Shown piece after piece: positions 17,701-32,700 of a stretch of DNA of 64,000 bases. The number at the start of each line of letters is the position of its first letter. The stretch's first letter is position 1. A program made the position numbers and the translations under genes. The notes below the pieces were generated by a model that ran no database searches, was not told where the DNA came from, and was given only the letters and a program-made list of their open reading frames with translations. Where the stretch lies: NCBI GenBank assembly GCA_937877565.1, contig CALFJB010000017.1, forward strand, positions 50,564-114,563. The letters run 5' to 3'. The stretch comes from an uncultured Selenomonadales bacterium (GTDB lineage: Bacteria > Bacillota > Negativicutes > Selenomonadales > Selenomonadaceae).

Positions 17701-20700
17701 TAAATAATTTTGCCTTCGCTAATTGCCGCGCCCGCTATTGTTTCGCGCTTGTAAGTAAAGCCGCTCCAAGAATTTTCAACACGCGCTACTGATTCAATTC
17801 CGCCAATCGTCACAGCACCGGCTTTAATTCCGCCTTCAACAGTTTCAATAGAATCAACAGCCGCCGCCAAACTAATCACATCGCCCGCCGCAAAATCTTT
17901 CACAGTGAATGAAACATTTGCACTGATTGTATCATTGCCTTCGCCGCCGTAAACTGTGACATTTTCGCCGCCGCTAACCGTAATATAATCGTTGTCCGCG
18001 CCGCCGTCGATTGAAACGTTACTGCCTAAATTGTAAATGCTGTCAGCATTCGCACTGCCGAGAATCATTTTGCCGCTAACGTCGCTTTGAATGTTGAATT
18101 GGTAGCCGTCGCCGCTGATAATTTTTACAGTGTCGCCGTCAAAATTCGCCGCCGCCAATTTTACAATTTTATTTTCAACAACAGGTGCGCCGATAATTCC
18201 TTCAAGCTCAATAACTTTATTTTCGGCGGGGTAATTGCCTTCACGGAATTTGATAACTTTGAAAGTTTCGCCTTCAACTTCGGCAAGATAAGCACTGCCC
18301 AAAGTCCGCGCCGTGTAGTAAGCCGCGCTTGTATCTTCATATTTCCAGCCCGCGCCTTCGCCGTCGCCTGTCACGTAGTCAACGCCCTTAATCGTAACAC
18401 TGCCGCCGTTGTCAATCTTTGCAACAAGGTTTCCTTCGGCGTCTGCGCTAAGAGTAGGTGTCTTTTCTTGCCCGTTGCCGTTGCGAATATAAATTACGTC
18501 GTCCGCGCTGAAATCTTTGAGCGTCAAAGTTTTTGCGCCATTCGTAGAAATGTAAATGTCAATTTCATCGTTGCCCGTGCCGGTTTTCACGCTGACATTA
18601 TCGCCACTGTTGCGAAGATAAATTGTATCATCGTCTGCGCCCGCGTCGATACTCACGTTGGAGCCTTCATTAGAAATTTCGTCATTGCCCGCGCCCGCGT
18701 CTATCGTTACATTATTTCCATTTTCGTAATTGTTAATATAATCATTGCCCGCGCCGCCTTCAATTTTGATGCCGGAACTGTTGACAACAAGATAATCCCT
18801 TTCGTCCCGACCAATAAAAGTTTTGCCGCTCAAATCGCCGCTAAATTCAAAGCCGTAATTATAATCGTTGCTGACAACGCTTACTGTATCGCCGTCAAAA
18901 TTATCTGCCGTCAAAGTTACAGTTCCATAACTACTACTAATTTCAGGTGAGCCGGTTACGCCGCTAAGTTCGATTAATTTTGTTTTATCGACAGCCGTCG
19001 CGTAACGAATTGCACTGCCTTGAGTGTAAACGCCCGCGCTGTTGCCACTGTAGAAAGTGCCGTTTTCCCAGCCGCTCAAATCTTCAGCAATTAAATTAAT
19101 TCCGCCGATTGTAACGGATTTATTTTCGCCCAAATCTGCAACCAGTGAACTGTCAACCACAGCTAAATTTTGAGGATAGCTCGCAAATGAAATACCGTCA
19201 TTGCCGATGAAGTTTTCAACGTAGACGCGCTCAACGTTGGAACTAAGATTAATCCAATCATTGCCCGCGCCCGCTATAATCGTTACGTCATTTTCGTTTA
19301 CATTAATATCTCCGCCGTTTGAATTGGCGTAGAATTTGCCCGCGCCGTTTATGTTGAAGTTGTAACTGCCCGCGCTGTTGACGCTGATGCCGTCCGCTGT
19401 GAAGTTGCCCGCAACAAGTGTAACTGTGCCGTTCTCTGCGTTAATACCTTCAATATTTACAACGCCGCCAAGTTCAATTTCTGTATCGCCGGTAAGTTCA
19501 GCCGCCGCGTAAATAATTTTTCCGTCGTCAAGTTTAACGCCCGCAGTTTTGCCCGCGCCGTATTTCGCAACGTTTTCTTCAAGTGTCCAAATATTTCCGT
19601 CCGCCTGCAGATTTACGCCGCTGATTGAAACGCCACCGGCAAGCACGCCGCCTTCAATCGTTTCAAGCGTTGTAATATTTTCTGCAAATTTAATTGTGTC
19701 ATTTGCGCCGAAGTTTTCAAGTGTAACCGCCGTGACGCCTTCAGAAATATTAATTTCATCGCCGCCGCCGTTGCCGTCAAAAGTCATTGCGCCTTCAATA
19801 GTTACAGTGTCCGCGCCGCTCGTACCGACAAATTTTTTGCCCGCCGCGTTAAGATAGAATTTATATTCGCCCGCGTTACTTTCGACGCCCAAACTTTCGT
19901 CCGCAAAAATTCTTTCGTCAATCAAAATAATATCTTCGATAACGTCAAGCTCGGCGTTTTCAGTTGCGCCGCTAAGTTCAACAAGTGAATCGCCCGCCGC
20001 GTCAGTTGCGTAAATAATTTTTCCGCCGTCAAGGCTTGCACCTGCAACCGTCGTAGGCGCGTAACTTGTCAAAGAAGTTTCAGCGTTGTAACTCCAAGCG
20101 TTGAGAGTTTCAGCAAGGTTAATTCCTTTAATTGCCACGCTGTTATTATCTTCAGTTTCAACAATCAAATCGCCCGCGCCGTCAATTTCAATTCCCATAT
20201 TTGAAACTGCAACAGTTGCGCCGTCTTTGATAAGTTGAATTTCATCGCCCGCCGCAAAATCTGTAATGCTGAACGCCGCAACATTCGTTACATCAACTTT
20301 GACAGTGTCGCTGCCTTCGCCGGAAATAATCGTGGCGTTGGTTGCACTGTTGGTTATTAAATCGTTGCCCGCGCCCGCGTCAATCGTTACGTTAATTGCA
20401 CTGTTGGTAATGACATCATCGCCTTCAGTACCTGCGATAGAAACATTTTGAATTTCGTTGCTGTAATTGCCGGTAACTTGAATGAAACTTTCAGCCGTGA
20501 GTCCGCTGTCCGCGCCAAGATTTACCGTGTAAATTCCGTTGTCTGCAGTAAGTTCAGTTTCGCCAATTTTTACGCTGTTAAGTTTAAATTCTGCGTTGGT
20601 AAGTTCATCAGCTGTAAGTCCAAATGAAATTGAATCCTTGCCGTAAATATTGCCGCCAAAAATTTTAAAGCCGTCGCCGTTGAAATTGAAATGATTCGGC

Positions 20701-23700
20701 GCAGTAAGTTTATAAAGCCGCGTTGCATTTGTAATTTCAGTTTCGCCGTAATAATTCAAATTCTGAATTGTGCCTGTACTGCCGCTGAAAATATTGTTGC
20801 CGAGATTGAGAATTAAATTATTGCCGCCGTCGAAAGTTCCCGCAAAATTATTTAATGCGCTGATTGAATAGCCGTCCGCGTCAATATCGTTTGCAAGTTT
20901 GAAAGTCAAATTCGCGCAGGTTTTACCGCCGCTAACGTAACTTGCCAACGCCTGTAAATCTTCAACCGTTTTAATTTGGTATGCGCCGTTTTCAAAAGTA
21001 AGGTTGCCGATTGTCGGAAGAATCGTAGCCGAAATTGTAGCGTCTGCAGTCGGCTTGAAAGTGTAAACGCCTTCAGTTGCGTTAATAGTTTCAGCGTCGG
21101 CTTTAACGTCGCCGGAAATTGCGCCTTCAACATTAAGGGTAATTGAATCGCCCGCCTTAACTAAAATAGTTTGCCCGTCGTAGCCGTTCGCCGTCACATT
21201 TTCAGGCAAAGTAATTTCATATGCAGGATAAGTTGTGCCTTCAATCGTGACAAATTTTTTGCTAAGCGTCGGCGTCGTTGCAAAGTAATCAACAGCAAAT
21301 TCGTCATTTTCGCTTGTCCAGCTGAAAGTTGCGGTTGCGTCAAGTGCATTTGCTGAAATTTTGCCGCCGTAGAAATTAAATGTTTCAACATTAATTGTAC
21401 CTGCGTCAAGTTCGCCGATATTGTCGCCGCCCTGCGAATAAATGTTAAGCGTACCGCCGGAAATTTCGCCCGCCGTAAGTTTTGCGCCGTTTTCAAGAAT
21501 AATTGTAACTTCGCCGTTAAGTTTGAGTGTGTCAATTTCAACTTCGCCGCTGACAAAGTAATTTCCCGCCGCCAATTCTTTCATATCACTATCAAGCGGT
21601 AAAGCGTTCATCTTGCCGCCGGTGTATGAAGTTTCAGCCGTCTCAATATATTTCAGCGTCAAAGTTTCTGTGGACGCGGGCAAAATTGTTTTAAGATCGC
21701 CGCTGACAATTCCGCCGATAACAAAAGTTTTGCCGTCTGTGGCGGGCAAGCTGACAGTTTGCAAATTGGAAAGATTGTAAAACGCGCCCGCGCCAATTTC
21801 AGTTACGCCGGAATTGATAACCAACTCAAGATTTTCCGCGTCATACAAATCACTGACAAGCCAAGCATAATTTCCGGCAGTCATTGCGCCGGTAATTGTC
21901 AAAGTAACTTTGCCGTCAGAATTTGCAGTTATTGAATAATTATCGCCGCTAATATTCAGCAAAGATTTTTTATTGGCGGGTAAACTGTTCAAAGTTTTTA
22001 CAAAAACATTTTTGGAAACTTCAACCGCCGCCAAATTGTCAAGACCGCTGAAAACTTCCTGCGCGACGGTTACGCTGTCATCAATCGCAACTTTTGTAAC
22101 TGCAGATTTTTCAGTGTCACTTAAAGAAATTTCATTGACTGCGCCGCCGCCGCTAAATGTAAGCGTGCCATTTTTCAGCGTCCACGTTACGCCGTTAATT
22201 TTTTCGCCGCGTACAACTTCAGCCGTAATGGTTTTATCTGAATCAACTTTCAAAGAATTTTCAAAAGTGCCTTCAACAAGATAACCTGCCGCAGGAGCAA
22301 AAGTAATTTCTGCGTCCGCCTCCGCGTAAGTTTCGCCGCCGACGCTGTAAGTTGTGCCGCTTGCCGTCAAATTCGCAGGTAAAGTAATTTTGTAAACTTG
22401 AATCAAATCGTTAGCAGCGGCAGTTGCAGCATCTGCAAGCAAATAATTTTCTCCGCTTTGATAAATGTAGTGATTTTCTGTGTCAAAAGTTGCAATAGGA
22501 GCAGTGAAAGTTTCGCCCGCCGTGAAAGTAACATCATCGCCTGTAAATCCAATTTTTGGCGTTAAAGTAACTTCGCCGCGATAATAAGTTACGCCGCCAA
22601 TTTCGATACTGTCTGCAGAAATTTGATAGCCCGCAGGAATTGCCACGCTGTAATAAATATCTTCGCTTGTAATTTCAACGTCGCTTTCAAGTGTAACAGG
22701 CGCAACCGCTCTACCTTCGCCCGCGCTAAATGAAATTTCACTTCCTGCCGTGTAATAATTTTCAGCAATGGCAGTTTCAACAACGGTAACATTTTCAGGA
22801 GCTGTAACTTTGTAAAGCTTTGCATTGCCTTCAGTTGCCACGCCGTTGCCGTAAAAATAATTTTCATTGAAAGTACCTGCAGGTTGGACAACTTCGCCGC
22901 TATCGTTAATGCTATAATTTACAATGCCGCCGCCCAGTGCAATAACTTTTGTAACAGTGCCGCTGACACTTGCAAACAAATTACCGCTAAGACCGCTGAT
23001 AACTTTATTGTCGCCGTCGAAAGTCCCTGCAAAATTCTGAATTGCGCTGAAGGATTTTTCGCTTAAATCAATATCGGCTGTAACTTTGAAAGTTTTATCT
23101 GCAGTTGCGCCGCCGCCGTTGACGTAAGCCGCCAAATTCTGCAAATCTTCAGCGTTGCGAATAAGATAATTTGTACCGTCTTTGGCAAAAATATAATCGC
23201 CCAATTTTTCGGGATTGTCATAGCCTGTAACGTCAACGCCTTCAATTACTGTATTTTCGCTGACGATTACAGTACCGCCGTTGACGCTCAAAGCATCTCC
23301 ATTGCGGGTATAATTCGCAAGTTCGCCGTTGGCGTCAGTCAATCTTACAGCATTATTGCCCGCGTTGAAACGTTTACCATTCAAAGTGCCGCGCAGTTCA
23401 AAAATATAGCCGCTATCGTTGCTTGTTACTTCGATTGTAGTATCGCCGTCAAAATTCGCCGCCGTCAAAATAACTGTATCGCCCGTAACTTCCGGCGTAC
23501 CTTTTAAGCCGCTAAGTTCAAGATAAGTTTGGGAAATTTCGTTAGAGGCGTCATATTTAACAGTCATGCCGTCAAGGTACACGCCCGCAACTTTTCTGTT
23601 GACGTAAGCCCCGCCGTTCCACATATCGCCATCAGCATGAAGTGCAACGCCGCTAAGGTTTACGCTTGCTTTAACTTCGCCGTCAGCTGTCTTGTTGCCT

Positions 23701-26700
23701 TCTGCGTCTAAAGTGTCGCTATGTTTGTACGTGAAAGAATTTGCTGTAAGAATCGGCGAAATAGTTACTTCCTGCGTTGTGTTGTTACTGTCAGTTATTG
23801 TTTCTGTAAGTTGGAAATTAAATTTCAATTCGTTGCCCGCGCCAAGATTATCAATCGTTAAGCCGGTAGAACTTTCATCAATTAAAATGTTACCTGCCAC
23901 GCCGTCATTAATTTTGAAAGTCTTGCCGCTTAAATCGCCGCTGAAAATAAAAGTATAGCCGCCGTCATTGCCTGCAAGTGTGATTGTGTCGCCGCTGAAA
24001 TTAGTATCCTTCAAAGTAATTGTTTTATTTATAGGGTCAATAACAACATTTCCTGTTATACCCGGCAATTTAAACAATGTCCTTTGATTAGAATTATTTG
24101 TTGGAGCGTCATTGTTGCTTGCCACTGCAACATCATTATTATTTGCTACAGCCGCAATTCTGCCGCTGCTTGCTACAGCCATTCTGCCGTTAGTTTCTAC
24201 AGCAATTCTGCCGCTGCTTTCCGGCTCTGTTACAGGTATATCAGCACCGTAATATTTTATAACGCCGTCTTCAATGTACGCGCCTTCAGTAACATTTACA
24301 ATATATTCGCCGTCGTCATTCCATTCGCCGCCGCTTTCAGTGTAAAGACTGCCGATACCGCTGATAGTTACTTTTTCGTTATAAGCGTTCGTAGCAACCA
24401 ACGCGCCGCCTTCAATCTTGATACTTTTAACGCCGCCGGAAAAGCCAATTTCGTCATTCGCGCCCATACCTTGAACAGTTATAGCACTGACGCCGCTAAG
24501 CAAGTATACATTATTTGCGCCGCCGCTAACATCAACCGTGTTGCCGCCGCCTTTAAACCAAATATTGCCGCCCTTGCCGTAAATAGTTTTATTGGTAACG
24601 TCGCTTTGAATGTTGAAATCGTAGCCGTCTGCAAAACTTTGAACAGTAACCTTGTTGCCGGAAATATTTTCATTCTTGATTAGAATTGTACCATATCCAA
24701 CCGTCGGATCACTGCCAAGCCCGCTAATTTCAACAAATTTTGTATCTTCGCCGGACGCCGCACGATATTTAACAACGCCGTTATCAAGGTACGCGCCCGC
24801 AGTTTGTGCCTTCTGCTTGTAGGTGTAAGTGTTGCCGTCGTTTTCCCATTTGAGTTCGCCGCCTTCGCTGACAGGCAGATTATAAACCTTACTTACAGAA
24901 TTGATGCCAATTAAATTAACCGAGCCGTCATTATTCTTCACAATGTTGGTAATGTCTACCTGATCGCCGTTCCAGCACTGGATAACGTCGCCTTCGCCAA
25001 AATCTTCAAGGCGAATTTCGCTGTTCCAAAGTTTAATCGTATCGTTGCCCGCGCCGCCTATGACAGTGACACTTTCTGCCGTTTCAAGGAGAATAATATC
25101 GTCACCTGCGCCGCCGTCGATTGTTGCATTGCTATTCCACAAGCCGTAAATAGAATCATTGCCAGCCGAACCCGTGAAAGAGGCGTTGTCGAACTCGTTC
25201 CACCAACCATTATACAGTTGGAAATTATAGCCGCCGCCGTTACTTTCAACCGTGACGCTGTTGCCCGACAAATTCCACCCGCCGATACAAATTGTTTTGT
25301 CTTTTACGCTGGGAGTGAATAAAGACGACACGCCGTCAAGTACAAGCCCGTTTGAGTCGCCGCCTTCAAAATTGCGATATTTAACCGTGTTGCCTTCAAG
25401 ATAAGCACCGGCGGAAGTTGATTTGCTCCAAGTTGCTTTGTCGGTGTCGGTCTCGTCAAACTTCCAATATCCGCCTTCTTCAGACAATGAAGTTATGCCG
25501 TAAACATCGTAACGGCGCCCAACTCTTTGACCTTCTTCAAATACACCTAATTGCAAATGACCTTCCAAAATTAAAGAGAGGTCTACTTCGCCGTTGTACT
25601 GAATAACATCGCCCGCGCCGAAATTCTCAACAGCAATATTATCATCGGTATAAATTGTGTCGTCGCCTTCGCCGGTGTTAATCGTGGCATAATCATAATT
25701 TGTGGTACTGTATCTGTATGTTTCGTTGGAAATAGAATCGTTGCCCGCGCCGCCGTCGATTGAAACGTTGGGCGAATAATTTTGAATGGTATCATTTTCA
25801 TCACTGCCAAAGAAAGTTAAGCCGTTCATATCGCCGCTAAGTCGGATTGTGTAGCCGCCCGCGTTGCTTACAATGCTTGCCGAATCGTAGAGGAAATTGT
25901 CCGCCGTCAATTCAATAGTTTTGCCGTCAATTTTGGGCGTGCCGGTTATTCCGCTCAAAACAATTTCAGGCGTGCCGATTGAACCTTCACGATAAACAAT
26001 TTGGTTGCCGCTTTGAACGCCGCCCGCCAAAGTTTGAGAAACAAGGCTTGCATTGCCGTCATTGAACTGCCAGCCGGTTTCTTCAGTGGAATAAAGCAGA
26101 CCTTCAACAGTAACGTTGCCTCTGCGCGTTGTGACAACTAAATCGCCGTATTCGTTCGCGCTAACATTCGTGATACTTCCGGTGAAGGCATATTTTATTA
26201 CGTCGTCCGCGCCAAACCCCGACACCTTGAAAGATTTAACGTTGTATTCATTAACTTTGATTGTGTTGCTACCGCTCGATGCGTCAACCGTAGCATTCCC
26301 GCCCGCGTCAAGATTGATTGTGTTGTTGCCTTCGCCGCTTTTTATTTTTATATTGGAGCCGCGATTTGTAATTTCGCCTGTGGCGGTGAAAGTTTTGCCG
26401 CCGTAGTCGCCAAGTTCAGTGTAGAAACTATAGCCGCTAATGTTGCTGACAACGCTAACGCCGTTTTCGCTAAAGTTTTTAGGGTACAGATACAAATTAC
26501 TGCCTCTGAATGTCAGTCCGTCGGTTGTCGCCAAGCCTTCAAGTTGGACGCTTGCATTTTGCGGCTGGTTGCCCGTGCGATATTTTAAAGTTTTGCCGTC
26601 AATGTAAAGCCCGCTTGTAATTCCCGGCTTGTAGCTGTAAACGCCGTTATTAACTTCCCAAGTTACATTTTGAGAAATAGCCGCGCCGTTAATTGTAACT

Positions 26701-29700
26701 TCATCGCCGCTTTTGAGACTTACATAAACGCCGCTTTCAACAGTTTCAATTTTGCCAATTTCTGCGCGGTTGCCTTCGCTGTTGTAGAAGAAAATTTCGT
26801 CGCCTTCGGTAAAATCTTCAAGCGTGAAATTTTCAACGGCGTTTGCGTCAACACGAATTGTATCATTGCCTGTGCCGCCGGTAATTTTTGAGCCGTTGCC
26901 ACTCTTGAGCCAAATATTATCGTTGCCTTCGCCGCCGTCAACAATGTTACTGCTGCCGTTAATATAAATTTTATCTGCGTCGCCGCTGCCTGTGAATTTT
27001 TGCCCCGCCGCGTCAATGTTGAAACTGTAGCCGCCGTCATTGCTTTCAACTTTAATACCATTTGTCGAAACAAACGCCGCAGTTTTGAGAGTTACCGCGC
27101 TATCGTCAATGCTAAGACCGTCAGTTGAAGTTAAATTGCCGCTAAGTGCAACTTTTGTAACTTCGGCTTCGGCTGAAAGATATTCAATGTTGTTGCCGTT
27201 TATTGCAAGTCCTGCGTTTCTGCCGACGATATAAGACGCCGTGCCGCCGCTTACACTCCATTTTTCATTTTTAGAAACGCTCAAGCCTTCAGCAAGAATT
27301 GTAGTATTTGTTCCGCCGTCGCCCATATCAACTGCAACGCCGTTGCCGCCGTCAATATTTTCAAGTCGCGCAGGTGTTTTAATTTCGTCTTCATAGCTGT
27401 TGATAATCTGAATGGCATCGCCCGCGCTAAAACCTTTAATAGAAATATTTGAAACGTAGCCGCCGTCAAGTCTTACAGTGTCGTCGCCTTCTGAAGTGTC
27501 AACAGTTACGCCGTTGCCTTCAACTTGAACAACATTATTGCCCGCGCCGCCGTTAATTTTCGTGCCGCTTGTGCCGTAACCGCTAATGATTGTATCGTTG
27601 CCGTCGCCGCCGGAAATTTCTGCGTTTTTGCCGTCGTTGTAAATGTAGTCTGCGCCTTCGCCGCCGTCGATTGAAACGTTATCAGCGTTGTTGGAAATAG
27701 AATCGTCGCCGCCGTTGCCGTTAATTGTAGCGTTTGCGGCGTTGTTAGTGATTGTGTCAGCATTTTCAGAGCCGAAAAGTTTTTTGCCGCTTGCTGTGCT
27801 GTTAATTTCAAAATTGTAACCGCCTGCGTTGCTGATAATTGACGCGCCGTCTTTATCCTGCGCGAAATTATCTGAAGTAAGCGTAACTGTGCGGCTGTTG
27901 AGTTCGCCGCTGAAATTTTGTACGCCGTCAAGTTCAATGGCAGTGCCGGAAAATTTTTCACGGTATTTAATTGCGTTGTCTTCAATGTAAACGCCGTTTT
28001 TGTCAACGTACTGGCTATAAACCGCGCTGTTTGTGGTAATAGTTTCGTCCTGTTCGTTGACAGATTCAACCATAGACCAGCCGCCGGATTCAGTATTGGA
28101 AATTTGAGAAACGCCGCTGATTGTAACCTGTCCGCCGTCAACAATGGTATTAACTGCGTCGCCTTCAAGTGTAACTTCCTTACCTGCGATATTTGCCACG
28201 CCGTTTGCATCGAAGCCGCCAAAAATGCTAATTTCGCCGTCAACAAAACTAAGATAGCCGCTTTCAGGTGCGCCAATAAGTGTAATTGATTTATCGCCCA
28301 AACTCGAAACTACAGAGCCGCCATTAACGCTGTCTGGAATATCATAAATTGTAACAGTTTTGTTTGTTCCCTTGTCGTTGTAGGTCACTGACAAATTACC
28401 GTTAATATTAACACTGTCCGCAACGCTACCAAGTGAAACTTCATTGCCGTTTACAATAGCTACAAGATTTGTATTTTTATTTGCACCGACAACTGTAATT
28501 GTGTCGTCGCCGCTGGTAACTGTTACATAGGAATTATCGTACTGCGTATTAGTGCTACTTTCAGGAATACGATTTAAATTAATTCCGCTTCCAGGAATAA
28601 CAATCAAGCCTTTTGTACTGGAAATACCTTTGCCGACGGTTGAGCCAAAAGTTATTGAGCCGTCATTAGGAATGCCGGTGAAAGAAACATTTCCGTTATT
28701 AACAAGAATTACCGAAGATTTATTGCTGTAAAAATACCCCATCGTTTTCTTGCCGCTAAGGGCGGCAATGATATTTTCTTCGGAAGTTTCAATGTTGGAA
28801 ATATTCAGCCCTTCGCCAAATTTAATTTCATCGCCGACGCCAAAACCTTCAACTTGAATTTTTGTAACGTCGCCGCCAACTTTAACTGTATCGTTGCCCT
28901 TGTCCATATAGACGCGGGAATTTTCGCCGCTAACGTCAATTAAATTGTTGCCTTCGCCGCCGTCAATGAAAGAGTTTGCGCCTCTACTTGTGATATTGTC
29001 ATTACCTGCGCCGCCATCGATAATTACATTTTCGCCGGTACTTTCGATATTGTCGTTACCGTCGCCCAAATTAATTTGCGCGTTGTTGGCGGAATTTTGG
29101 ACAGTATCCTTACCGTCGCCGCTGTTTACTAAAATATTTTTTGCGTCTTCGTCAATAAAAATATTATCGTTGCCTTCGCCGCCGTAGAAAGTTTTGCCGG
29201 AATAATCACCCGCCTGCAACTGATAATTTAAAGTTTTGTCAGCCATTGTACCGAGAACGCTAACGCCGTTTTCACTGAAATTTGAAGGATTCAAAGGCAA
29301 ATATGTATAACCCTGCGCGTATTCTCCAACTAAATCAGCAGTATCAACGTCCATACCGTCAACATTTGCAACGCCGCCAAGTACTGCGGTTGTTTTGCCT
29401 TCTTCGTCAAATTCAGCAGGAGCGTAAACCAAATAGCCGTCAACGTCCCAGCCTTGCCACTTAGCACCGGCAACAGTCGCCGCCGTGTAAAGTGTAGCTT
29501 CGCCATTTTCGCCGAGTTTCCACGCGCCACGATCTGAAAATTTCGTCCAGCCGTCTAAAGTAACTCTGCCGCCGAAAGTTTCAACGTAAACCGTGCCGTC
29601 ATAATCTTTTTCAACCCAACGCCCGCCGTCAAAATAAATTTTATCTGTAGCCTCTGCGCCGCTAATGTGAACAATGTTGACGCCTTCGCTTACTGTTATA

Positions 29701-32700
29701 ACATTGTTTCCGCCGCTAAGCGAAACTTTAACGTTGTTGCTTGCAATACGAATTGAATCATCGCCGTCTGCAATAAAAGTTTTGCCGTTAAGGTCGCCGC
29801 TAAGTGACACGCTGTAACCGCCCGCGTTGCTCTTAATGCTTGCAACTTTGCCGCTGAAATTGTCAGCAGTAAGTAAAACTTCGCCGTCGTCAACTGCCGT
29901 ACCGTTCAAATTTTTAGTGCCGTCAAGTTCCAAAACAGGCGTGCTGCTGTCAGTTGAAGTTTCGCCGTTGTCGGTAACGTTCATATAACGAATAACTTCA
30001 CCGTCACTATAAACGCCGCCGCTCAAAGTTGCCGCGAAAAGTTGAGTATCATTTTTAAAGCGTCCGCCAACTGAAATTTTTTGCAAGCCGTGAATAGTTA
30101 CGCCGCCAACTTTAATTGCATTTTCGCCCGCGTCAGAAATTCCGCCCTCCAAGTTCAAGCCGGTTATAACGTCGCCTTCGCCAAAATCTTTTACGGTAAT
30201 TTCGGTACTGCCGCCACGAATTGAAATTGTATCGTCGCCGTCAGCCGTCCGAATTGTAACGCCAGTGAAAGTTTGAATTAAATCATTGCCCTTGCCGCCG
30301 TCAATATAAATTTGGTTGCCGGTGTTGTAAATCGTATCGTCCCCTGCGCCGCCGTCAATCGTAACGTTATTTGCGCTGTTGTTAATTGAATCATTGCCCG
30401 CGCCGCCGCTGATTGAGCTGTAATCGCCGCGACTTTCGATAACGTCATTACCTGCGCCGCCGTCTATCGTTGTACGTTTGAAACTGCGATTGTTGATAGT
30501 ATCGTTGCCTTCGCCGCCAATCAAAGTATTATAGTTGCCGTTGTTCCAAATTGAATCACGTCCCGCGCCGCCGTCAATTACTGAAAAATCTGCAACGCGG
30601 TCGCCGACGCTGTTATTCCAAATTACGTCATTGCCGCCGCCGCCGTTTATCGTAGAATATCCCGCTTGGTTGCCGAGCGTTTCATTGTCTTTACTTCCCG
30701 TCAACATAACGTAATCTTTTTTGTTGCTGTAATAAAGGTAATCGTGTCCGTCACTTGCAAAATTCGTTGCAGTATGAACACCAAAATTAATTGTTACGTG
30801 GCTGGATTCGTTGAAAATTTTATTTCTGCCGGAGTCAAGGTTAATCACAACATTTTCAGCGTAGTTTTCAACTGTATCATTACCCATTCCCGCGCTAATT
30901 GTGACAAACTCCGCAAAATTCAAAATGCTGTCATCGCCCGAGCCGCCGTTAATTTTGGCGTTACTGCCGAGATTGTTAATAGTGTCATCGCCATCGCCGC
31001 CAATAATGGTAGCATTTTCGCTTCTGCTCCAAAGGTCGTCATTGCCATAGCCGCCGTCAATCAAAACATTTTTAGAGTTGTAATTTAAAACGTGGTCGTT
31101 GCCATAGCCGCCGTTAATCGTGATGTTTTCGTTATCGTAGTTCCAAATATTATCTTCGCCCGCGCCGAGACTGATATTCACGTTGGAGCCGGTATTGGTT
31201 ACTTTGTCCGCGCCCGCGCCTGCGTCGATTGTTACGCTGTCAGCAGAATTTATAATTGTGTCGCCTTCGTTGTAGCCCTCATCGCCGCCAAAAATCGTTG
31301 CGCCGTTTGCGTAGTTTGTGATTGAGTCTGCACCTGCGCCGCCGTCAATTTTTACACTTTCGCCGGTGTTAGTGATTGTGTCTGCGCCCTCGCCGCCGTC
31401 GATTGTTGCGCCGTAGCCGTTGTTGGTTATCGTGTCAGCTCTCGCGCCCGCGTCAATTACAGTTTTAGAGCCGTTGTTGGTAATAGAATCTTCGTAATTT
31501 GATCCGGTAATTGTGTTGAAATATCTTTCTTCTAATACGTTAATTGTTGCCGCAGTTGCCGCCGTAACTTTTTTCCTGTTGGAATTTACGGCGAAAGTGT
31601 AATTGCTGCTTGAAACAGTTACGGCAGTATCAGAATCAATGAAATTTTTTTCATCAAGCGTTATCGTGCCGCTCTTGACACTCGGCGCACTTGAAATACC
31701 GCTGACAATCGCCTTAGCCGTGTTATTGCCGCCATCAACGCTCCTGTAAACTAAGCGATCGTAACCTCTGCTGTCGTGTTCGCCGTATTTTTTAACAAAT
31801 ACCAAGCCGCTTGAATTGCCGGAACTCAAAGTGGCTGAATGTTCGCTGTCAAATTTCCAGCCCGTGCCTTGTTTCAAATTCGTACCCTTGATTAAAATTG
31901 AGCCGTTGACTAAAACGCCGTCGAGCGTCTGATTGTAAGTTTGAATGTCATCTTCAAAGCGAATATCGCTCCAGTCGGCGTTCATTCCCGTAACAGTCAA
32001 AGTTATTTTCTTGACGTTTTTGGCGATTTTTATAAAGCCGTCATTCATTCCTGAAACTGTAACGTTATCGCCGCCGCTGATATAAATTTCACGATTAGCA
32101 TAAGTTGCCCCGTCGCTCACATCAAGATTAATATTTGACGCATTGGAAAATACAGCAGTTGGAGCAGTAACTTTGGCAGTTTTGCCGCCGTAGTCGCCGC
32201 TCTCAAATTTATAGCGGTAACCGTTGCTATTCGTGACAACTTCAACATCGCCGACAAAATTTTCAGGTGTAAACTTCAGCAGATAATCATTTTCTATTTG
32301 AGGCGTACCCGTTGCGCCGCTGATTTGTAAAATATTTTCAGTGCCTTTGTTAATCGTGCGGGTAATTGCCAAAGCATTACCTTGACGCCGTGAAGTGTAA
32401 GTAACGTTGCCATTTCCATAATAAAGCGTGCCTTCGCTCTCGTACCAGTGATTTCCCGCCGTTGACGTTTCATCAAGTTTGCCAATACCTTTAATTGTAA
32501 GTTTCTTTTGCTGTTTGGTATTGAGTACCAAATTACCCGCCGCGTCATAATCTCTGCTGTAGTATTTGGTATAAAAATCTTCGATTACCAAAGTATCTTC
32601 GCTTGTTAAATCTGCAACCACAACGGTTTTATCTGCCGCCGGTACGCCAATACGAATTTCATCAGCACCCGTGCCGCCGTAAACCGTGTTGTTGTTGGCG

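Noticed and set aside
18087..18950. 287-codon plus-strand frame opposite the giant gene, and similar frames throughout 14300-41200
   Set aside because: Mirror frames of a strongly biased repetitive coding sequence. They have no ribosome sites and no recognisable domains.
27506..28276. 256-codon minus-strand frame shifted relative to the giant gene
   Set aside because: Same strand, alternative frame of the RTX array; Leu/Ala/Thr-rich artefact of repeated codons, no start signal.
30180..31515. Regularly spaced repeats resembling a CRISPR array
   Set aside because: The periodicity is 54 bp and in frame with coding sequence, repeats are degenerate at synonymous positions, and no cas genes are present.
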